Below are positions 10,887 to 22,949 of a stretch of 64,000 nucleotides of DNA, in pieces. Both the position numbers and the translations under genes were made by a program. The stretch spans positions 2,748,001 through 2,812,000 of the forward strand of contig NZ_CP155792.1 in NCBI RefSeq assembly GCF_039729015.1, read 5' to 3'. The notes below the pieces were generated by a model that saw only the letters and a list, made by a program, of their open reading frames with translations, searched no databases and had not been told where the DNA came from. Every line of letters starts with the position of its first letter. Position 1 is the first letter of the stretch. Source of the DNA: Blastococcus sp. HT6-30 (GTDB lineage: Bacteria; Actinomycetota; Actinomycetes; Mycobacteriales; Geodermatophilaceae).

Positions 10887-11852
10887 TTACTCCTCGGGCT
10901 GCTCGAACGTGATGACCGTCCAGCCGAGCAGCAGTCGGTCCCCGTCGGAGAGCGGGTGGGCCACCCCCGGTTCCAACTGGGTCCACTCGGTCGCCTCCGG
11001 GCCGGCGACGTGAGTGCCGTTGAGCGAGCCCAGGTCGACCAGCGAGACCTCGCGGCCGGAGCGGGTGAGCGCGGCGTGCGCCGAGGAGAGCACGTTCTGG
11101 GTGTCGGCGATCGGCACCGCCCGGGCCGACCCGCTGGCCACCATCTCGTGGTTGTCGGGGCGCCGGCCGAGGACGAGGTCCTCGTCGACCGTGACGACCA
11201 GGCCGTCGTCGAAGCGCAGGATCGGCGCGGCGTCGGACGGGTCGGGCCGCCAGAACGCCGTCTGCTCGCCGGACTCCGGGTGCTCCGCGGAGGCGGCGGA
11301 GGACGCCCGGCTCGAACCGAAGCCGCCGGACTCGGGACCCGCGAACGACGACGCCGGCGCCGCGGCGGTCGCCGGGGCAGCTGCCTCCGCCGGCGCGGGG
11401 CCGGCCAGGTGCAGCGTGGCGCCGCCGCCGGGCACGGTGCCCTCGACGAGGTCGTAGCTCACGCCCGGCGGGGTGCGGGGGGCCGACTGGCCGGGCCCGA
11501 CGTACAGCGACTGCCCCAGCGGGAAGCCGGCGGCGAGCGTGCCGCCGTCGACCGACGAGCCGGAGACGGGGACGCCGTCGACGGCCGGCTGGCCCTTGCC
11601 CGCCCACAGCGCGACACCGGTGCCGGCATCGGTGGTGAGGACGAGCGCGAACGAGGCGCTCCCGGAGGCGAGCGAGCTCACCTGACCGGCGACGGCGGCC
11701 AGGACGCGATCGGCGCCGGGGCCCGACACGCCCAGGCAGGCGTGCAGAGCCGAGACCAGAGCGGGCGAGCCGGGAGCGTCGACCCACAGCAGGCCGCCGC
11801 CACGGCGGGCGACGACGGCATCTCCGGGGAGGACTTCACAGCGGTCGGGCAT
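10887..11852 (-). CDS. FHA-domain protein
   Basis: A 321-residue protein. Residues 1-145 form a Gly/Ala-rich globular region I do not recognise. A low-complexity Ala/Ser/Pro linker follows (about 150-200), and a C-terminal FHA phosphothreonine-binding domain (about 220-321) shows LGRRPDNHEM, SSAHAALTRSGREVSLVDLGSLNGTHV, the usual Arg/Ser/Asn contacts. It should read Ser/Thr-kinase signalling by binding phosphothreonine partners. It lies downstream of glgP on the same strand but has its own predicted leaderless promoter. Partner and process are unknown. Confidence 0.82.
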   Translation of the reverse strand: MPDRCEVLPGDAVVARRGGGLLWVDAPGSPALVSALHACLGVSGPGADRVLAAVAGQVSSLASGSASFALVLTTDAGTGVALWAGKGQPAVDGVPVSGSSVDGGTLAAGFPLGQSLYVGPGQSAPRTPPGVSYDLVEGTVPGGGATLHLAGPAPAEAAAPATAAAPASSFAGPESGGFGSSRASSAASAEHPESGEQTAFWRPDPSDAAPILRFDDGLVVTVDEDLVLGRRPDNHEMVASGSARAVPIADTQNVLSSAHAALTRSGREVSLVDLGSLNGTHVAGPEATEWTQLEPGVAHPLSDGDRLLLGWTVITFEQPEE

Positions 11853-11859
11853 GGCGTCC

Positions 11860-11865
11860 AGCCTA
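11860..11865 (-). promoter_or_regulatory. Leaderless -10 box of FHA gene
   Basis: Minus-strand TAGGCT is followed by 7 bases and then the ATG at 11852, with no Shine-Dalgarno sequence between. Confidence 0.6.
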
Positions 11866-11975
11866 GTGATGCACAGCCGGTCTGGCCTGCGCGCAGGAAA
11901 CCGCCACGCCGGGGCATCAGGACGTCACGTGTGGTCACTGTGACCGCCGTGGTCCGAGTGTCCGCTGTGCTGCCG

Positions 11976-14525
11976 TCAGGCGGTGCTCACCACGCCGAGC
12001 TCCGCGGGGTCCGCCAGGTACCGGGAATGCGGGAGGACCCGCACGGTGTAACCGAACGCCCCCGTCCGCTCGAGCGGGACCGTGGCCGTGAACCAGTGCC
12101 GGGAGCCGTCGGTGTGCTCGTGGCCCATGGGCACCGTCGTCACCTCGTGCAGCCCGTCGGCGTCGTCCACCCGGCCGTAGGCGGCCTGGACCTCCACGTC
12201 CGACGGCGTCAGCCCCGGCAGCTCGACCTCGGCTCTCAGCGCCAGGCTCGACCCGATCTCCGGGGTGTCCCCAGCGCCGGTCGCCTCGACGTGGGCGACC
12301 CGCACGTCGTGCCAGTGGGACAGCAGGTGGGACCGCCACGAGGCCTCGCTGCGCGCCGGCGCGTAGCCGTCCGTGGCCATCGCGCGGGCCGACCCCGCGG
12401 CGGGGACGTAGAGCGCCCGGACGTAGTCGCGGACCATCCGGGTGGCCAGCACCTTGGGGCCGGTCTCGCGCAGCGTGTGCCGCACCATCTCCACCCAGCG
12501 GCCGGGGATGCCGTCGCGGTCGGTCTCGTAGAACCGCGGCAGCACCTGGTTCTCGAGCAGCTCGTAGATCGCCCGGGCCTCGACCTCGTCGCGGCGGTCG
12601 GGGTCGGCCACGCCGTCGGCCGTGGGGATGGCCCAGCCGTTCTGGCCGTCGAACCACTCGTCCCACCAGCCGTCGCGGATCGACAGGTTCAGCCCGCCGT
12701 TCAGCGCCGCCTTCATCCCGGAGGTGCCGCAGGCCTCCAGCGGGCGCAGCGGGTTGTTCAGCCAGACGTCGCAGCCCCAGTACAGGTAGCGGGCCATGCC
12801 GATGTCGTAGCCGGGGAGGAACGCGATGCGGTGCCGGATCTCCGGGTCGTCGGCGAAGGCGACCATCTGCTGGATGAGCCTCTTGCCGCCGTCGTCGGCG
12901 GGGTGGCTCTTGCCGGCGATGACCAGCTGGACCGGCCGCTCGGGGTCCAGCAGCAGCGCCTTCAACCGCTCCGGATCGCGCAGCATGAGGGTGAGCCGCT
13001 TGTAGGACGGCACCCGCCGGGCGAAGCCGATGGTCAGCACGTCGGGGTCGAAGGCGCCGTCGGTCCAGCCGACCTCCGCCTCGGTGGCCCCGCGCGACAG
13101 CGCGGTCTCCCGGATGCGCCGGCGCACCTCGTCGACCAGGCGCCCCCGCAGCAGGCGCCGGGTACCCCACAGCTCGGCGGCCGGGATCCGGTCGACCCCG
13201 TCGAAGTGGACGTCGCCCTCGACGTCGACCGTGTCGCCCTGGCTCGAGGTCTGGGTGCCCATCTCGACCAGCTCCCGCGCGGTCCACGTGGGGGCGTGCA
13301 CACCGTTGGTGATCGACCCGATCGGCACGTCCCGCTCGTCGAAGCCGGGCCACAGGTCGTTGAACATCCCGCGGCTGACGTGCCCGTGCAGCATGCTGAC
13401 GCCGTTGGCGCGCTGGCCCAACCGCAGCCCCATGTGCGCCATGTTGAACTTCGCCGGATCCTCCTCGGCCCCGAGCGGCAGCAGCTGGTCCATGGGTACG
13501 CCGAACCCGGTGAAGTAGCGCTCGATGAGGGCCTTCGGGAACCGGTCGATGCCCGCCGGCACCGGCGTGTGCGTGGTGAACACGGTGCCCGCACGGACGG
13601 CCTGCAGTGCCTCGGCGAAGGTCAGGCCGTGCGCCTCGGTCAGCTCGCGGATGCGCTCGACGCCCTGGAAGCCGGCGTGGCCCTCGTTGGCGTGGAACAC
13701 CTCCGGCTGCGGGGTGCCGGTCAGCGAGCAGTACGCGCGCAGCGCCCGCACCCCGCCGATGCCCAGCAGCATCTCCTGGCGGAGGCGGTGGTCCTCGTCC
13801 CCGCCGTAGAGCCGGTCGGTGACCCCGCGCTCGATGGGGGTGTTCTCCTCGATGTCGCTGTCGAGGAGCAGCAGCGGGACGCGGCCGACCTGCGCCCGCC
13901 AGACGTGCGCGTGCAGGGTGCGACCCTCGGGCAGCGGCACGTTGATGACGGCGGCCGAGCCATCGGCCTGGCGCAGCAGCTTGATCGGCAGGCCGTGCGG
14001 GTCCAGCGAGGGGTAGTGCTCCAGCTGCCACCCGTCGGCCGACAGGCCCTGGCTGAAGTAGCCCGCCCGGTAGAGCAGACCCACGCCGATCAGCGGGACG
14101 CCGAGGTCGGAGGCGGCCTTGAGGTGGTCGCCGGCCAGGATGCCCAGACCGCCGGAGTACTGCGGCAGCACCTCGCTGATGCCGAACTCGGCCGAGAAGT
14201 AGGCGATCGTCGCGGGCGCCTCCGCCCCGAGCGACTGGCACCAGCGCGGGGTGGCGAGGTACTCCTCCAGGTCGTCGACGGCGTCGGTCAGCCGGCGCAC
14301 GAAGCGTCGGTCCTTGGCCAGCGCCGCCAGCCGCTCGGCCGACACCTCGCCGAGCGCGCGGACCGGATCACCGCCGCAGCGCTGCCACAGGTCGGGGTCC
14401 AGGGCCTCGAAGAGGTCCCGGGTCTCGGCGTGCCACGACCAGCGCAGGTTGCTGACCAACTGGGACAGCGGCAGGAGCGGCTCGGGCAGAGCGGCACGGA
14501 CGGTGAACCGACGGAGAGCTCGCAC
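11976..14525 (-). CDS. glgP: Alpha-glucan (glycogen) phosphorylase
   Basis: An 849-residue GT35 phosphorylase of the alpha-glucan family found in actinobacteria, releasing glucose-1-phosphate from glucan ends. The PLP lysine region GTSGMKAALNGGLNLS is near residue 600, and the substrate loop VFHANEGHAGF and an N-terminal DUF3417-type domain (LVSNLRWSWHAETRDLFEALD) are visible. GTG 14525 is used: it lies six bases after a TAGGCT box. The gene is divergent from glgE, so degradation and synthesis genes share a 148-base control region. Confidence 0.95.
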   Translation of the reverse strand: MRALRRFTVRAALPEPLLPLSQLVSNLRWSWHAETRDLFEALDPDLWQRCGGDPVRALGEVSAERLAALAKDRRFVRRLTDAVDDLEEYLATPRWCQSLGAEAPATIAYFSAEFGISEVLPQYSGGLGILAGDHLKAASDLGVPLIGVGLLYRAGYFSQGLSADGWQLEHYPSLDPHGLPIKLLRQADGSAAVINVPLPEGRTLHAHVWRAQVGRVPLLLLDSDIEENTPIERGVTDRLYGGDEDHRLRQEMLLGIGGVRALRAYCSLTGTPQPEVFHANEGHAGFQGVERIRELTEAHGLTFAEALQAVRAGTVFTTHTPVPAGIDRFPKALIERYFTGFGVPMDQLLPLGAEEDPAKFNMAHMGLRLGQRANGVSMLHGHVSRGMFNDLWPGFDERDVPIGSITNGVHAPTWTARELVEMGTQTSSQGDTVDVEGDVHFDGVDRIPAAELWGTRRLLRGRLVDEVRRRIRETALSRGATEAEVGWTDGAFDPDVLTIGFARRVPSYKRLTLMLRDPERLKALLLDPERPVQLVIAGKSHPADDGGKRLIQQMVAFADDPEIRHRIAFLPGYDIGMARYLYWGCDVWLNNPLRPLEACGTSGMKAALNGGLNLSIRDGWWDEWFDGQNGWAIPTADGVADPDRRDEVEARAIYELLENQVLPRFYETDRDGIPGRWVEMVRHTLRETGPKVLATRMVRDYVRALYVPAAGSARAMATDGYAPARSEASWRSHLLSHWHDVRVAHVEATGAGDTPEIGSSLALRAEVELPGLTPSDVEVQAAYGRVDDADGLHEVTTVPMGHEHTDGSRHWFTATVPLERTGAFGYTVRVLPHSRYLADPAELGVVSTA

Positions 14526-14531
14526 CGGGCG

Positions 14532-14537
14532 AGCCTA
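14532..14537 (-). promoter_or_regulatory. Leaderless -10 box of glgP
   Basis: Minus-strand TAGGCT, six bases, then GTG 14525. No ribosome site fits in between. Confidence 0.6.
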
Positions 14538-14660
14538 ACGAGTTCCGGGCCCGCCGGCAGGCTTCCCGCGAGGACCTGCCCGGGAGGGGCCCCACCCCTT
14601 CCGCCGCCCCGACGGGAGGGGTGGATGCGCGGCCGAGATGCTGGTGGGGCGGCACCTCGA

Positions 14661-14666
14661 TAGCGT
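14661..14666 (+). promoter_or_regulatory. Leaderless -10 box of glgE
   Basis: TAGCGT is followed by seven bases and ATG 14674. This supports that ATG over the upstream ATG at 14638, which would lie before the transcript start. Confidence 0.6.
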
Positions 14667-14673
14667 GGCCGGG

Positions 14674-16707
14674 ATGAATGGCCGCGCTGACCTCCGCCTC
14701 GGCATCACCGATGTCGCCCCCGTCGTGTCCTGCGGGTCCTTCTCGGCCCGCGCGGTCGTCGGCGAACACCTGCCGATCACCGCGACCGTCTTCCGCGAGG
14801 GCCACGACGCCGTCGCGGCCGACGTCGTGTGGACCCCGCCCGACGGGGACGACGCGGCCGCACCCTTCCTCCGCATGGCGAAGCTCCCCCCGGAGCCCGA
14901 CCGCTGGATCGCCGGCGTCGTGCCCGACCGGGAGGGCCGGTGGACCTTCCGCGTCGAGGCGTGGAGCGACCCGCTCACGACGTGGAAGCACGCCGTCGAG
15001 GTCAAGGTCGAGGCCGGCCAGGGGCCCGAGGAGCTCGCCAACGACCTCGAGGAGGGCGCGCGCCTTCTCGACCGCGTCGTCGCCGAGGCCGACGGCGAGT
15101 GGCGCGACCGCATCGCCGCCGCTGCCGGCTCGCTGCGCGACACCTCGCAGGAGCTGACCGTCCGCATCGCCCCCGCGCTCGCGTCGGGCCTGCAGCGGTA
15201 CCTGCACGAGCACCCGGTGCGCGAGCTGGTCACCCGATCCCCCGAGTACGAGGTGTGGGTCGACCGCAAGGAGGCCCTCTACGGGTCCTGGTACGAGTTC
15301 TTCCCGCGCTCGGAGGGCCCCGTCGTCGGCGGGCGGCCCACGCACGGCACCTTCACCACCGCCGCCGACCGGCTGCCGGCGATCGCCGAGATGGGTTTCG
15401 ACGTCGTCTACCTGCCCCCGATCCACCCGATCGGGAAGGTGAACCGCAAGGGCCCGAACTCCAGCCAGTTCCCCGGCGGCAACCCCTCCGACGTCGGACC
15501 CGACGAGGTCGGCTCGCCCTGGGCGATCGGCAGCGACGAGGGGGGGCACGACGCCGTGCACCCGCAGCTGGGCACGATGGACGACTTCAAGGCCTTCGTG
15601 GCGCGCACCCGCGAGCTCGGCATGGAGGTCGCGCTGGACCTCGCGCTGCAGGCCGCGCCGGACCACCCGTGGGTCGCCGAGCACCCCGAGTGGTTCACCA
15701 CCAAGCCCGACGGCACGATCGCCTACGCGGAGAACCCGCCGAAGAAGTACCAGGACATCTACCCGATCAACTTCGACAACGACCCCGAGGGCCTCTACGC
15801 CGAGGTGCTGCGGGTCGTGCGCGTGTGGATGGACGCCGGCGTGCGCATCTTCCGCGTCGACAACCCGCACACCAAGCCGCTGAACTTCTGGCACTGGCTG
15901 ATCTGGGAGGTCAAGAAGACCGATCCGGACGTGCTGTTCCTGGCCGAGGCGTTCACCCGGCCGGCGATGATGCACCAGCTGGCCCGGATCGGGTTCACGC
16001 AGTCCTACACCTACTTCACCTGGCGCACCGAGCGGCAGGAGCTGGAGGAGTACGGCCAGGAGCTGGCCGCGAACTGCCACTACATGCGGCCCAACTTCTT
16101 CGTGAACACCCCGGACATCCTCCACGAGTCGCTGCAGTTCGGCGGCCCGCCGATGTTCAAGATCAGGGCCGTGCTCGCCTCGATGCTCAGCCCCACCTGG
16201 GGCGTCTACTCCGGCTTCGAGCTCTTCGAGCACGTGGCCGTGAAGCCGGGCAGCGAGGAGTACCTCGACAGCGAGAAGTACAAGCTGCGCCCGCGCGACT
16301 GGGCGGGCGCGGAGGCGTCGGGCCGGAGCCTCGCGCCGTACCTGCGCCGGCTCAACGAGGTGCGGCGGGCCCATCCCGCGCTGCAGCAGCTGCGCACCCT
16401 GCGGTTCCACCAGGTCGACAACCCCAACCTGCTGTGCTTCTCCAAGACCGACCCCGGCTCGGACGACGCCGTCCTCGTCGTCGTGAACCTGTCCAGCCGG
16501 GACACCCAGATCGGCACGACGGCACTGGACCTGCCGACCCTGGGCCTGGACTGGCACGAGCGTTTCGCGGTCACCGACGAGCTCACCGGCGCCCGGTACG
16601 ACTGGGGTCAGTTCAACTACGTGGAGCTCGACCCCTACCGGGAGCCGGCCCACGTCTTCGCCGTCACCTTCCCGCGTCCCGTGCAGTTCCCGCCGCCGGT
16701 CGAGTAA
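14674..16707 (+). CDS. glgE: Maltose-1-phosphate maltosyltransferase GlgE
   Basis: A 677-residue GH13_3 enzyme that adds maltosyl units from maltose-1-phosphate to alpha-1,4-glucan. The N-terminal beta domain ([22 protein letters not shown]) and helical insert precede the barrel; the nucleophile Asp is in [11 protein letters not shown] and the acid Glu in LAEAFTRP. It is the first gene of glgE-treS-pep2-glgB, the complete GlgE pathway. Start ATG 14674 matches a leaderless promoter and the usual family N-terminus. Confidence 0.96.
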   Translation: MNGRADLRLGITDVAPVVSCGSFSARAVVGEHLPITATVFREGHDAVAADVVWTPPDGDDAAAPFLRMAKLPPEPDRWIAGVVPDREGRWTFRVEAWSDPLTTWKHAVEVKVEAGQGPEELANDLEEGARLLDRVVAEADGEWRDRIAAAAGSLRDTSQELTVRIAPALASGLQRYLHEHPVRELVTRSPEYEVWVDRKEALYGSWYEFFPRSEGPVVGGRPTHGTFTTAADRLPAIAEMGFDVVYLPPIHPIGKVNRKGPNSSQFPGGNPSDVGPDEVGSPWAIGSDEGGHDAVHPQLGTMDDFKAFVARTRELGMEVALDLALQAAPDHPWVAEHPEWFTTKPDGTIAYAENPPKKYQDIYPINFDNDPEGLYAEVLRVVRVWMDAGVRIFRVDNPHTKPLNFWHWLIWEVKKTDPDVLFLAEAFTRPAMMHQLARIGFTQSYTYFTWRTERQELEEYGQELAANCHYMRPNFFVNTPDILHESLQFGGPPMFKIRAVLASMLSPTWGVYSGFELFEHVAVKPGSEEYLDSEKYKLRPRDWAGAEASGRSLAPYLRRLNEVRRAHPALQQLRTLRFHQVDNPNLLCFSKTDPGSDDAVLVVVNLSSRDTQIGTTALDLPTLGLDWHERFAVTDELTGARYDWGQFNYVELDPYREPAHVFAVTFPRPVQFPPPVE

Positions 16708-16755
16708 CCGGCCCTTTCCGACCGCACCTCCGACCCGAACGAGGCATTGGCGTCG

Positions 16756-18572
<1,817 letters not shown>

Positions 18573-18576
<4 letters not shown>

Positions 18577-19940
18577 GCGCACTGGCCGAGCTGTTCCGTG
18601 AGTGGATCCCGCAGCAGCGGTGGTTCGGCGGCAAGGGCCGCGAATGGGCCGGTGTCACCGAGGAAGGCTTCTTCCTCGACCGCGGGAACCCGGTGCTCTC
18701 GGTGCACCGGGTGACCATCGAGTACACCGACGGCGCCCGCGACACCTACCTCGTCCCGCTGTCCTGGCGTGACCAGCAGTCCGAGGACCTGGAGACGGCA
18801 CTCATCGGTTCGGTCGCCAACGAGGGGAACCAGACGTTCGCCTACGACGCGATGCGCGACCGGGAGGCCACGGCCCCCTGGCTGATCCACCTGGCCCAGG
18901 GCTCGTCGGTCGGCCCGATGCGCTTCTCCCCCGCGGACGAGGGGAACATCCCCGACGGCCTGCCCGGCGACATCATCTCGACCGAGCAGAGCAACACCTC
19001 TCTCGTCTACGGCCAGGAAGCGATCTTCAAGCTGTTCCGCCGGCTGGAGCCGGGGTTGAACCCCGACGTCGAGATCCACGGCGCCCTGCGCCGGACGGAC
19101 AACGAGCACATCGCCCCGCTGCTGGGTCACGTCGAGATCGACGACCCCACCGGCGGGGAACCGGCCACGGTGGCCATGCTGCAGACGTTCGTGCCGAACG
19201 CCAGCGACGGCTGGCGCCTGGCGACCGCGAGCGTCCGGGACCTGTACGCCGAAGGCGACCTGCACGCCGACGAGGTGGGCGGTGACTTCGCGGCCGACAG
19301 CGAGCGGCTGGGCGCGGCCACGGCGTCCGTGCACGCCGACATGGCGGCGGTCCTGCCGACGGAGGAGGCCACCTCGGAGTGGTTCGCCACCGTGTCCCGG
19401 CAGATGTCCGATCGGCTGGACGCGGCCATCGAGATCGTGCCCCAGCTGGCGGAGCACGCCGATGCGCTCCGCGAGGTGTACGCCGGCATCGTCGGCGCCG
19501 AGGAGCGGGTGGTCCGCCAGCGGGTGCACGGGGACCTGCACCTCGGCCAGGTCCTGCGCACCGCGACCGGCTGGATCATCCTCGACTTCGAGGGCGAGCC
19601 GGCCCGACCGCTCGCGTCCCGCCGGGAGCTGGACAGCCCGCTGCGGGATGTCGCCGGCATGCTGCGCAGCTTCGACTACGCCGCCCGGCACCTGCTCGTC
19701 GAGCAGCCCGAGGACTCGCAGCGCGAGTACCGCGCCCAGGAGTGGGCGGCGCGCAACCGGGCCGCCTTCTGCGTCGGCTACTCCGAGGCCAGCGGGCTGG
19801 ACCCGTGCGGGGAGTCACCACTCCTTCGGGCGTTCGAGGCCGACAAGGCGGTTTACGAGTGCGTCTACGAGGCGAGGAACCGTCCGCACTGGCTCATGAT
19901 CCCGCTCCAGTCGATCGCCCGGCTCGCCGGTCGCGACTGA
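18573..19940 (+). CDS. pep2: Maltokinase Pep2/Mak
   Basis: A 455-residue ATP-dependent maltokinase making maltose-1-phosphate for GlgE. It has an aminoglycoside-phosphotransferase-like fold: the catalytic loop is [10 protein letters not shown] and the metal-binding Asp is in ILDFEGEP. The N-terminal cap ([13 protein letters not shown]) is typical. Its ATG overlaps the treS stop as ATGA, so synthesis of the two enzymes is coupled. In many actinobacteria treS and pep2 are fused; here they are separate. Confidence 0.95.
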
Positions 19941-19992
19941 GCTCCCGAACCGACGGACCAGAGCACCGAGAACGGACGAGGACGGCGAGACG

Positions 19993-22815
19993 ATGACGAC
20001 CGACGACCGAGGCGAGAGCCACGTGGCCGGCAAGGACGATCTGCAGCGCGCCGTGGAAGAGAGGGTGGCCGAGGCCGAGGCCAACGGCGCCGGCCCGGTG
20101 GTCAACGCCGAGCCGGTGAAGAAGGCGACCCGGCGCACCGCCGCGAAGAAGACGGCCGCCGATGCGGGCACGACCGACGCCGCGGACGCACCGCCGGCCA
20201 AGAAGGCGGCGGCCAAGAAGGCGCCCGCGAAGAAGTCTCCGGCGAAGCGGGCCCCGGCCCGGAACGCGGCGGCCTCGGACACCCCCGTGACCGCCGCGAA
20301 GCGGTCGACGGCGAAGAAGTCCGCAGCCGCTCCCACGGCCACCGAGGCCACCCCGGAACCCGGCGGCGACGACACCGAGACCACGGTCAACCCGGTGGTG
20401 TCCCCCGCGCCCGTCGCCCAGCCCGGCTCCCCGTCCGGCGCACCGGCCGGGCAGCCGGAGGCGCCCGACCCCGACCCGGCCACGCCGCCCACCCCCCAGG
20501 CGCCCGCCCAGGCCTCCGGGCTGTCCGGCGGCACCACCGCCGGTGCGGCCGAGGACGTCACGATCCAGACCTTCACCGACGAGGACCTGCGGGCGATCGT
20601 CGAGGGCTGGTCCCGCGATCCGCACCGCATCCTCGGCGCCCACCGCACCGAGAGCGGCTGGGCGGTGCGCACGCTGCGTCCGGACGCCGTCGCCGTCGCC
20701 GTCCTGGACGAGGACGGCAGCCGCTACGACGCCGTCCGACTGCACGGCGGGGAGATCTACGAAGCGCGCCTCCCCCGCCAGCCCGGCGACTACCGCATCG
20801 AGGTGGTCTACGGGGACGGCTCGGGCGGCACCACCACGCACACCGTCGACGACCCCTTCCGCTGGCTGCCCACGCTCGGCCCGCTCGACGAGCACCTCAT
20901 CCGCGAGGGCCGGCACGAACGCCTCTGGGAGGTGCTCGGCGCACACGTCCGGCGCTACGAGACACCCCGCGGCTCGGTGGAGGGCGTCTCCTTCGCCGTC
21001 TGGGCGCCCAACGCCCGCGGCGTCAAGGTGACCGGCGACTTCGACTACTGGCAGGCCCGCGCGTACCCGATGCGGCACCTGGGGTCCTCCGGCGTCTGGG
21101 AGATCTTCATCCCCGGTGTGCAGGCCGGTGTCCGGTACCGCTACCACGTCCTCGGCGCCGACGGCACGTGGCGGGAGAAGTCCGACCCGCTGGCGTTCGC
21201 CACCGAGGTGCCACCGCTGAACGCCTCCGTGGTCACCGAGTCCTCCTACCAGTGGAAGGATGACGCCTGGCTGGCCACCCGCGCCGAGGCGGGGTGGCAC
21301 CAGCGGCCCATGAGCATCTACGAGGTGCACGCCGGGTCCTGGCGCCAGGGGCTCTCCTACCGGGAGCTCGCCGACGAGCTCGTCGACTACGTCGTCTCCG
21401 CCGGCTTCACCCACATCGAGTTCATGCCGCTGGCCGAGCACCCCTTCGGCGGCTCCTGGGGCTACCAGGTCACCTCCTACTACGCCCCCACCTCGCGCTT
21501 CGGCAGCCCGGACGACCTGCGGTACCTGATCGACCGCGCCCACCAGGCCGGGATCGGCGTCATCGTCGACTGGGTGCCCGCGCACTTCCCCAAGGACGAG
21601 TGGGCGCTGGCCCGCTTCGACGGAACGCCGCTGTACGAGCACGGCGACCCGCGCCGGGGCGAGCAGCTGGACTGGGGCACCTACGTCTTCGACTTCGGCC
21701 GGTCCGAGGTCCGCAACTTCCTGGTCGCCAACGCGCTGTTCTGGGCCAAGGAGTTCCACGTCGACGGCATCCGCGTCGACGCCGTGGCCTCGATGCTCTA
21801 CCTGGACTACTCCCGCGACGAGTGGCTGCCGAACAAGTACGGCGGCCGGGAGAACCTGGAGGCGGTGGCCTTCCTGCAGGAGTTCAACGCCACCGTCTAC
21901 CGCGAGGTCCCCGGCGTGGTCACGATCGCCGAGGAGTCCACCGCCTGGCCGGGCGTCACCCGGCCCACGCACCTCGGCGGCCTGGGCTTCGGCTTCAAGT
22001 GGAACATGGGCTGGATGCACGACTCGCTGGCCTACGCCGAGCGGGAGCCGGTCTACCGCAGCTACCACCACGGCCAGCTCACGTTCTCGATGCACTACGC
22101 CTACAGCGAGAACTACGTCCTGCCGATCAGCCACGACGAGGTCGTCTACGGCAAGGGCTCCATGTTGCGGAAGATGCCCGGCGACCGGTGGCAGCAGCTG
22201 GCGAACCTGCGCGCCTACCTGGCGTACATGTGGGCCCACCCCGGAAAGCAGCTGCTGTTCATGGGTTCGGAGTTCGCGCAGGACTCCGAGTGGGCCGAGA
22301 GCCGCTCGCTCGACTGGTGGCACCTCGACGACCCGGCGCACCGCGGCGTCCTGCAGCTGGTGACCGATCTCAACGGGCGCTACAGGGAGTTCGACGCCCT
22401 GTGGTCCCTCGACGTCGATCCCACCGGCTTCCAGTGGATCGACGCCAACGACGCCTCGGGGAACGTGCTGTCGTTCCTCCGCTACGGAGCCGCACCGCAG
22501 GCGGCGGCGAGCACCGCCGCCGACGCCGAGGCGGTCGGCGCGGCCGGCGCCGTCGAGCCGGCCGCGCCGCAGGGGTCGGCGCTGGCCTGCGTCGTCAACT
22601 TCTCCGGCAGCCCCCACCACGAGTACCGGATCGGCCTGCCCCGGCCCGGGCAGTGGCGGGAGGTCCTCAACTCCGACGCCGAGGGCTACGGCGGCTCGGG
22701 GGTCGGCAACTACGGCGGTGTGGAGGCGGTGGCCGAGCCGTGGCACGGTCAGCCGTACTCGGCGACCATCTCCGCTCCGCCCCTCGGCACCGTCTGGTTC
22801 CTGCACGAGGACTGA
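19993..22815 (+). CDS. glgB: Glycogen branching enzyme with Lys/Ala-rich N-terminal extension
   Basis: A 940-residue GH13/CBM48 branching enzyme, about 200 residues longer than usual. Residues 41-113 are a basic Lys/Ala/Pro tract with repeats such as AAKK, APAKK and SPAKR, like histone H1 or bacterial HupB/PhaF tails. Residues 114-187 are a Pro/Ala/Thr linker. The enzyme begins near 190 ([13 protein letters not shown]). Catalytic residues are in [25 protein letters not shown] and [14 protein letters not shown] short Ala-rich insert (about 832-861) interrupts the C-terminal beta domain. It is the last gene of the GlgE operon, 52 bases after pep2. The tail may bind polyanions; that is inference. 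Confidence 0.93.
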   Translation: MTTDDRGESHVAGKDDLQRAVEERVAEAEANGAGPVVNAEPVKKATRRTAAKKTAADAGTTDAADAPPAKKAAAKKAPAKKSPAKRAPARNAAASDTPVTAAKRSTAKKSAAAPTATEATPEPGGDDTETTVNPVVSPAPVAQPGSPSGAPAGQPEAPDPDPATPPTPQAPAQASGLSGGTTAGAAEDVTIQTFTDEDLRAIVEGWSRDPHRILGAHRTESGWAVRTLRPDAVAVAVLDEDGSRYDAVRLHGGEIYEARLPRQPGDYRIEVVYGDGSGGTTTHTVDDPFRWLPTLGPLDEHLIREGRHERLWEVLGAHVRRYETPRGSVEGVSFAVWAPNARGVKVTGDFDYWQARAYPMRHLGSSGVWEIFIPGVQAGVRYRYHVLGADGTWREKSDPLAFATEVPPLNASVVTESSYQWKDDAWLATRAEAGWHQRPMSIYEVHAGSWRQGLSYRELADELVDYVVSAGFTHIEFMPLAEHPFGGSWGYQVTSYYAPTSRFGSPDDLRYLIDRAHQAGIGVIVDWVPAHFPKDEWALARFDGTPLYEHGDPRRGEQLDWGTYVFDFGRSEVRNFLVANALFWAKEFHVDGIRVDAVASMLYLDYSRDEWLPNKYGGRENLEAVAFLQEFNATVYREVPGVVTIAEESTAWPGVTRPTHLGGLGFGFKWNMGWMHDSLAYAEREPVYRSYHHGQLTFSMHYAYSENYVLPISHDEVVYGKGSMLRKMPGDRWQQLANLRAYLAYMWAHPGKQLLFMGSEFAQDSEWAESRSLDWWHLDDPAHRGVLQLVTDLNGRYREFDALWSLDVDPTGFQWIDANDASGNVLSFLRYGAAPQAAASTAADAEAVGAAGAVEPAAPQGSALACVVNFSGSPHHEYRIGLPRPGQWREVLNSDAEGYGGSGVGNYGGVEAVAEPWHGQPYSATISAPPLGTVWFLHED

Positions 22816-22829
22816 TCGCCCGTCGCCTC

Positions 22830-22860
22830 CTCCGGCCGCGCCGCTCCGGTTCGGCCGGAG
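22830..22860 (+). terminator. Terminator after glgB
   Basis: CTCCGGCCG and CGGCCGGAG form a perfect 9-bp stem with a 13-base loop, 15 bases after the glgB stop. Confidence 0.6.
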
Positions 22861-22949
22861 TGCCGCCGGTCGTCCGGTGCACCAGGCATGCTGTGCGGCG
22901 CGCGCCCGGCCGGGTGGGCACCTGCCGGGCACGTGGAGGAAGCGCCGGG

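Noticed and set aside
14638-14673. Upstream ATG (14638) as the glgE start
   Set aside because: It would precede the predicted transcript start, has no ribosome site, and adds residues without homology.
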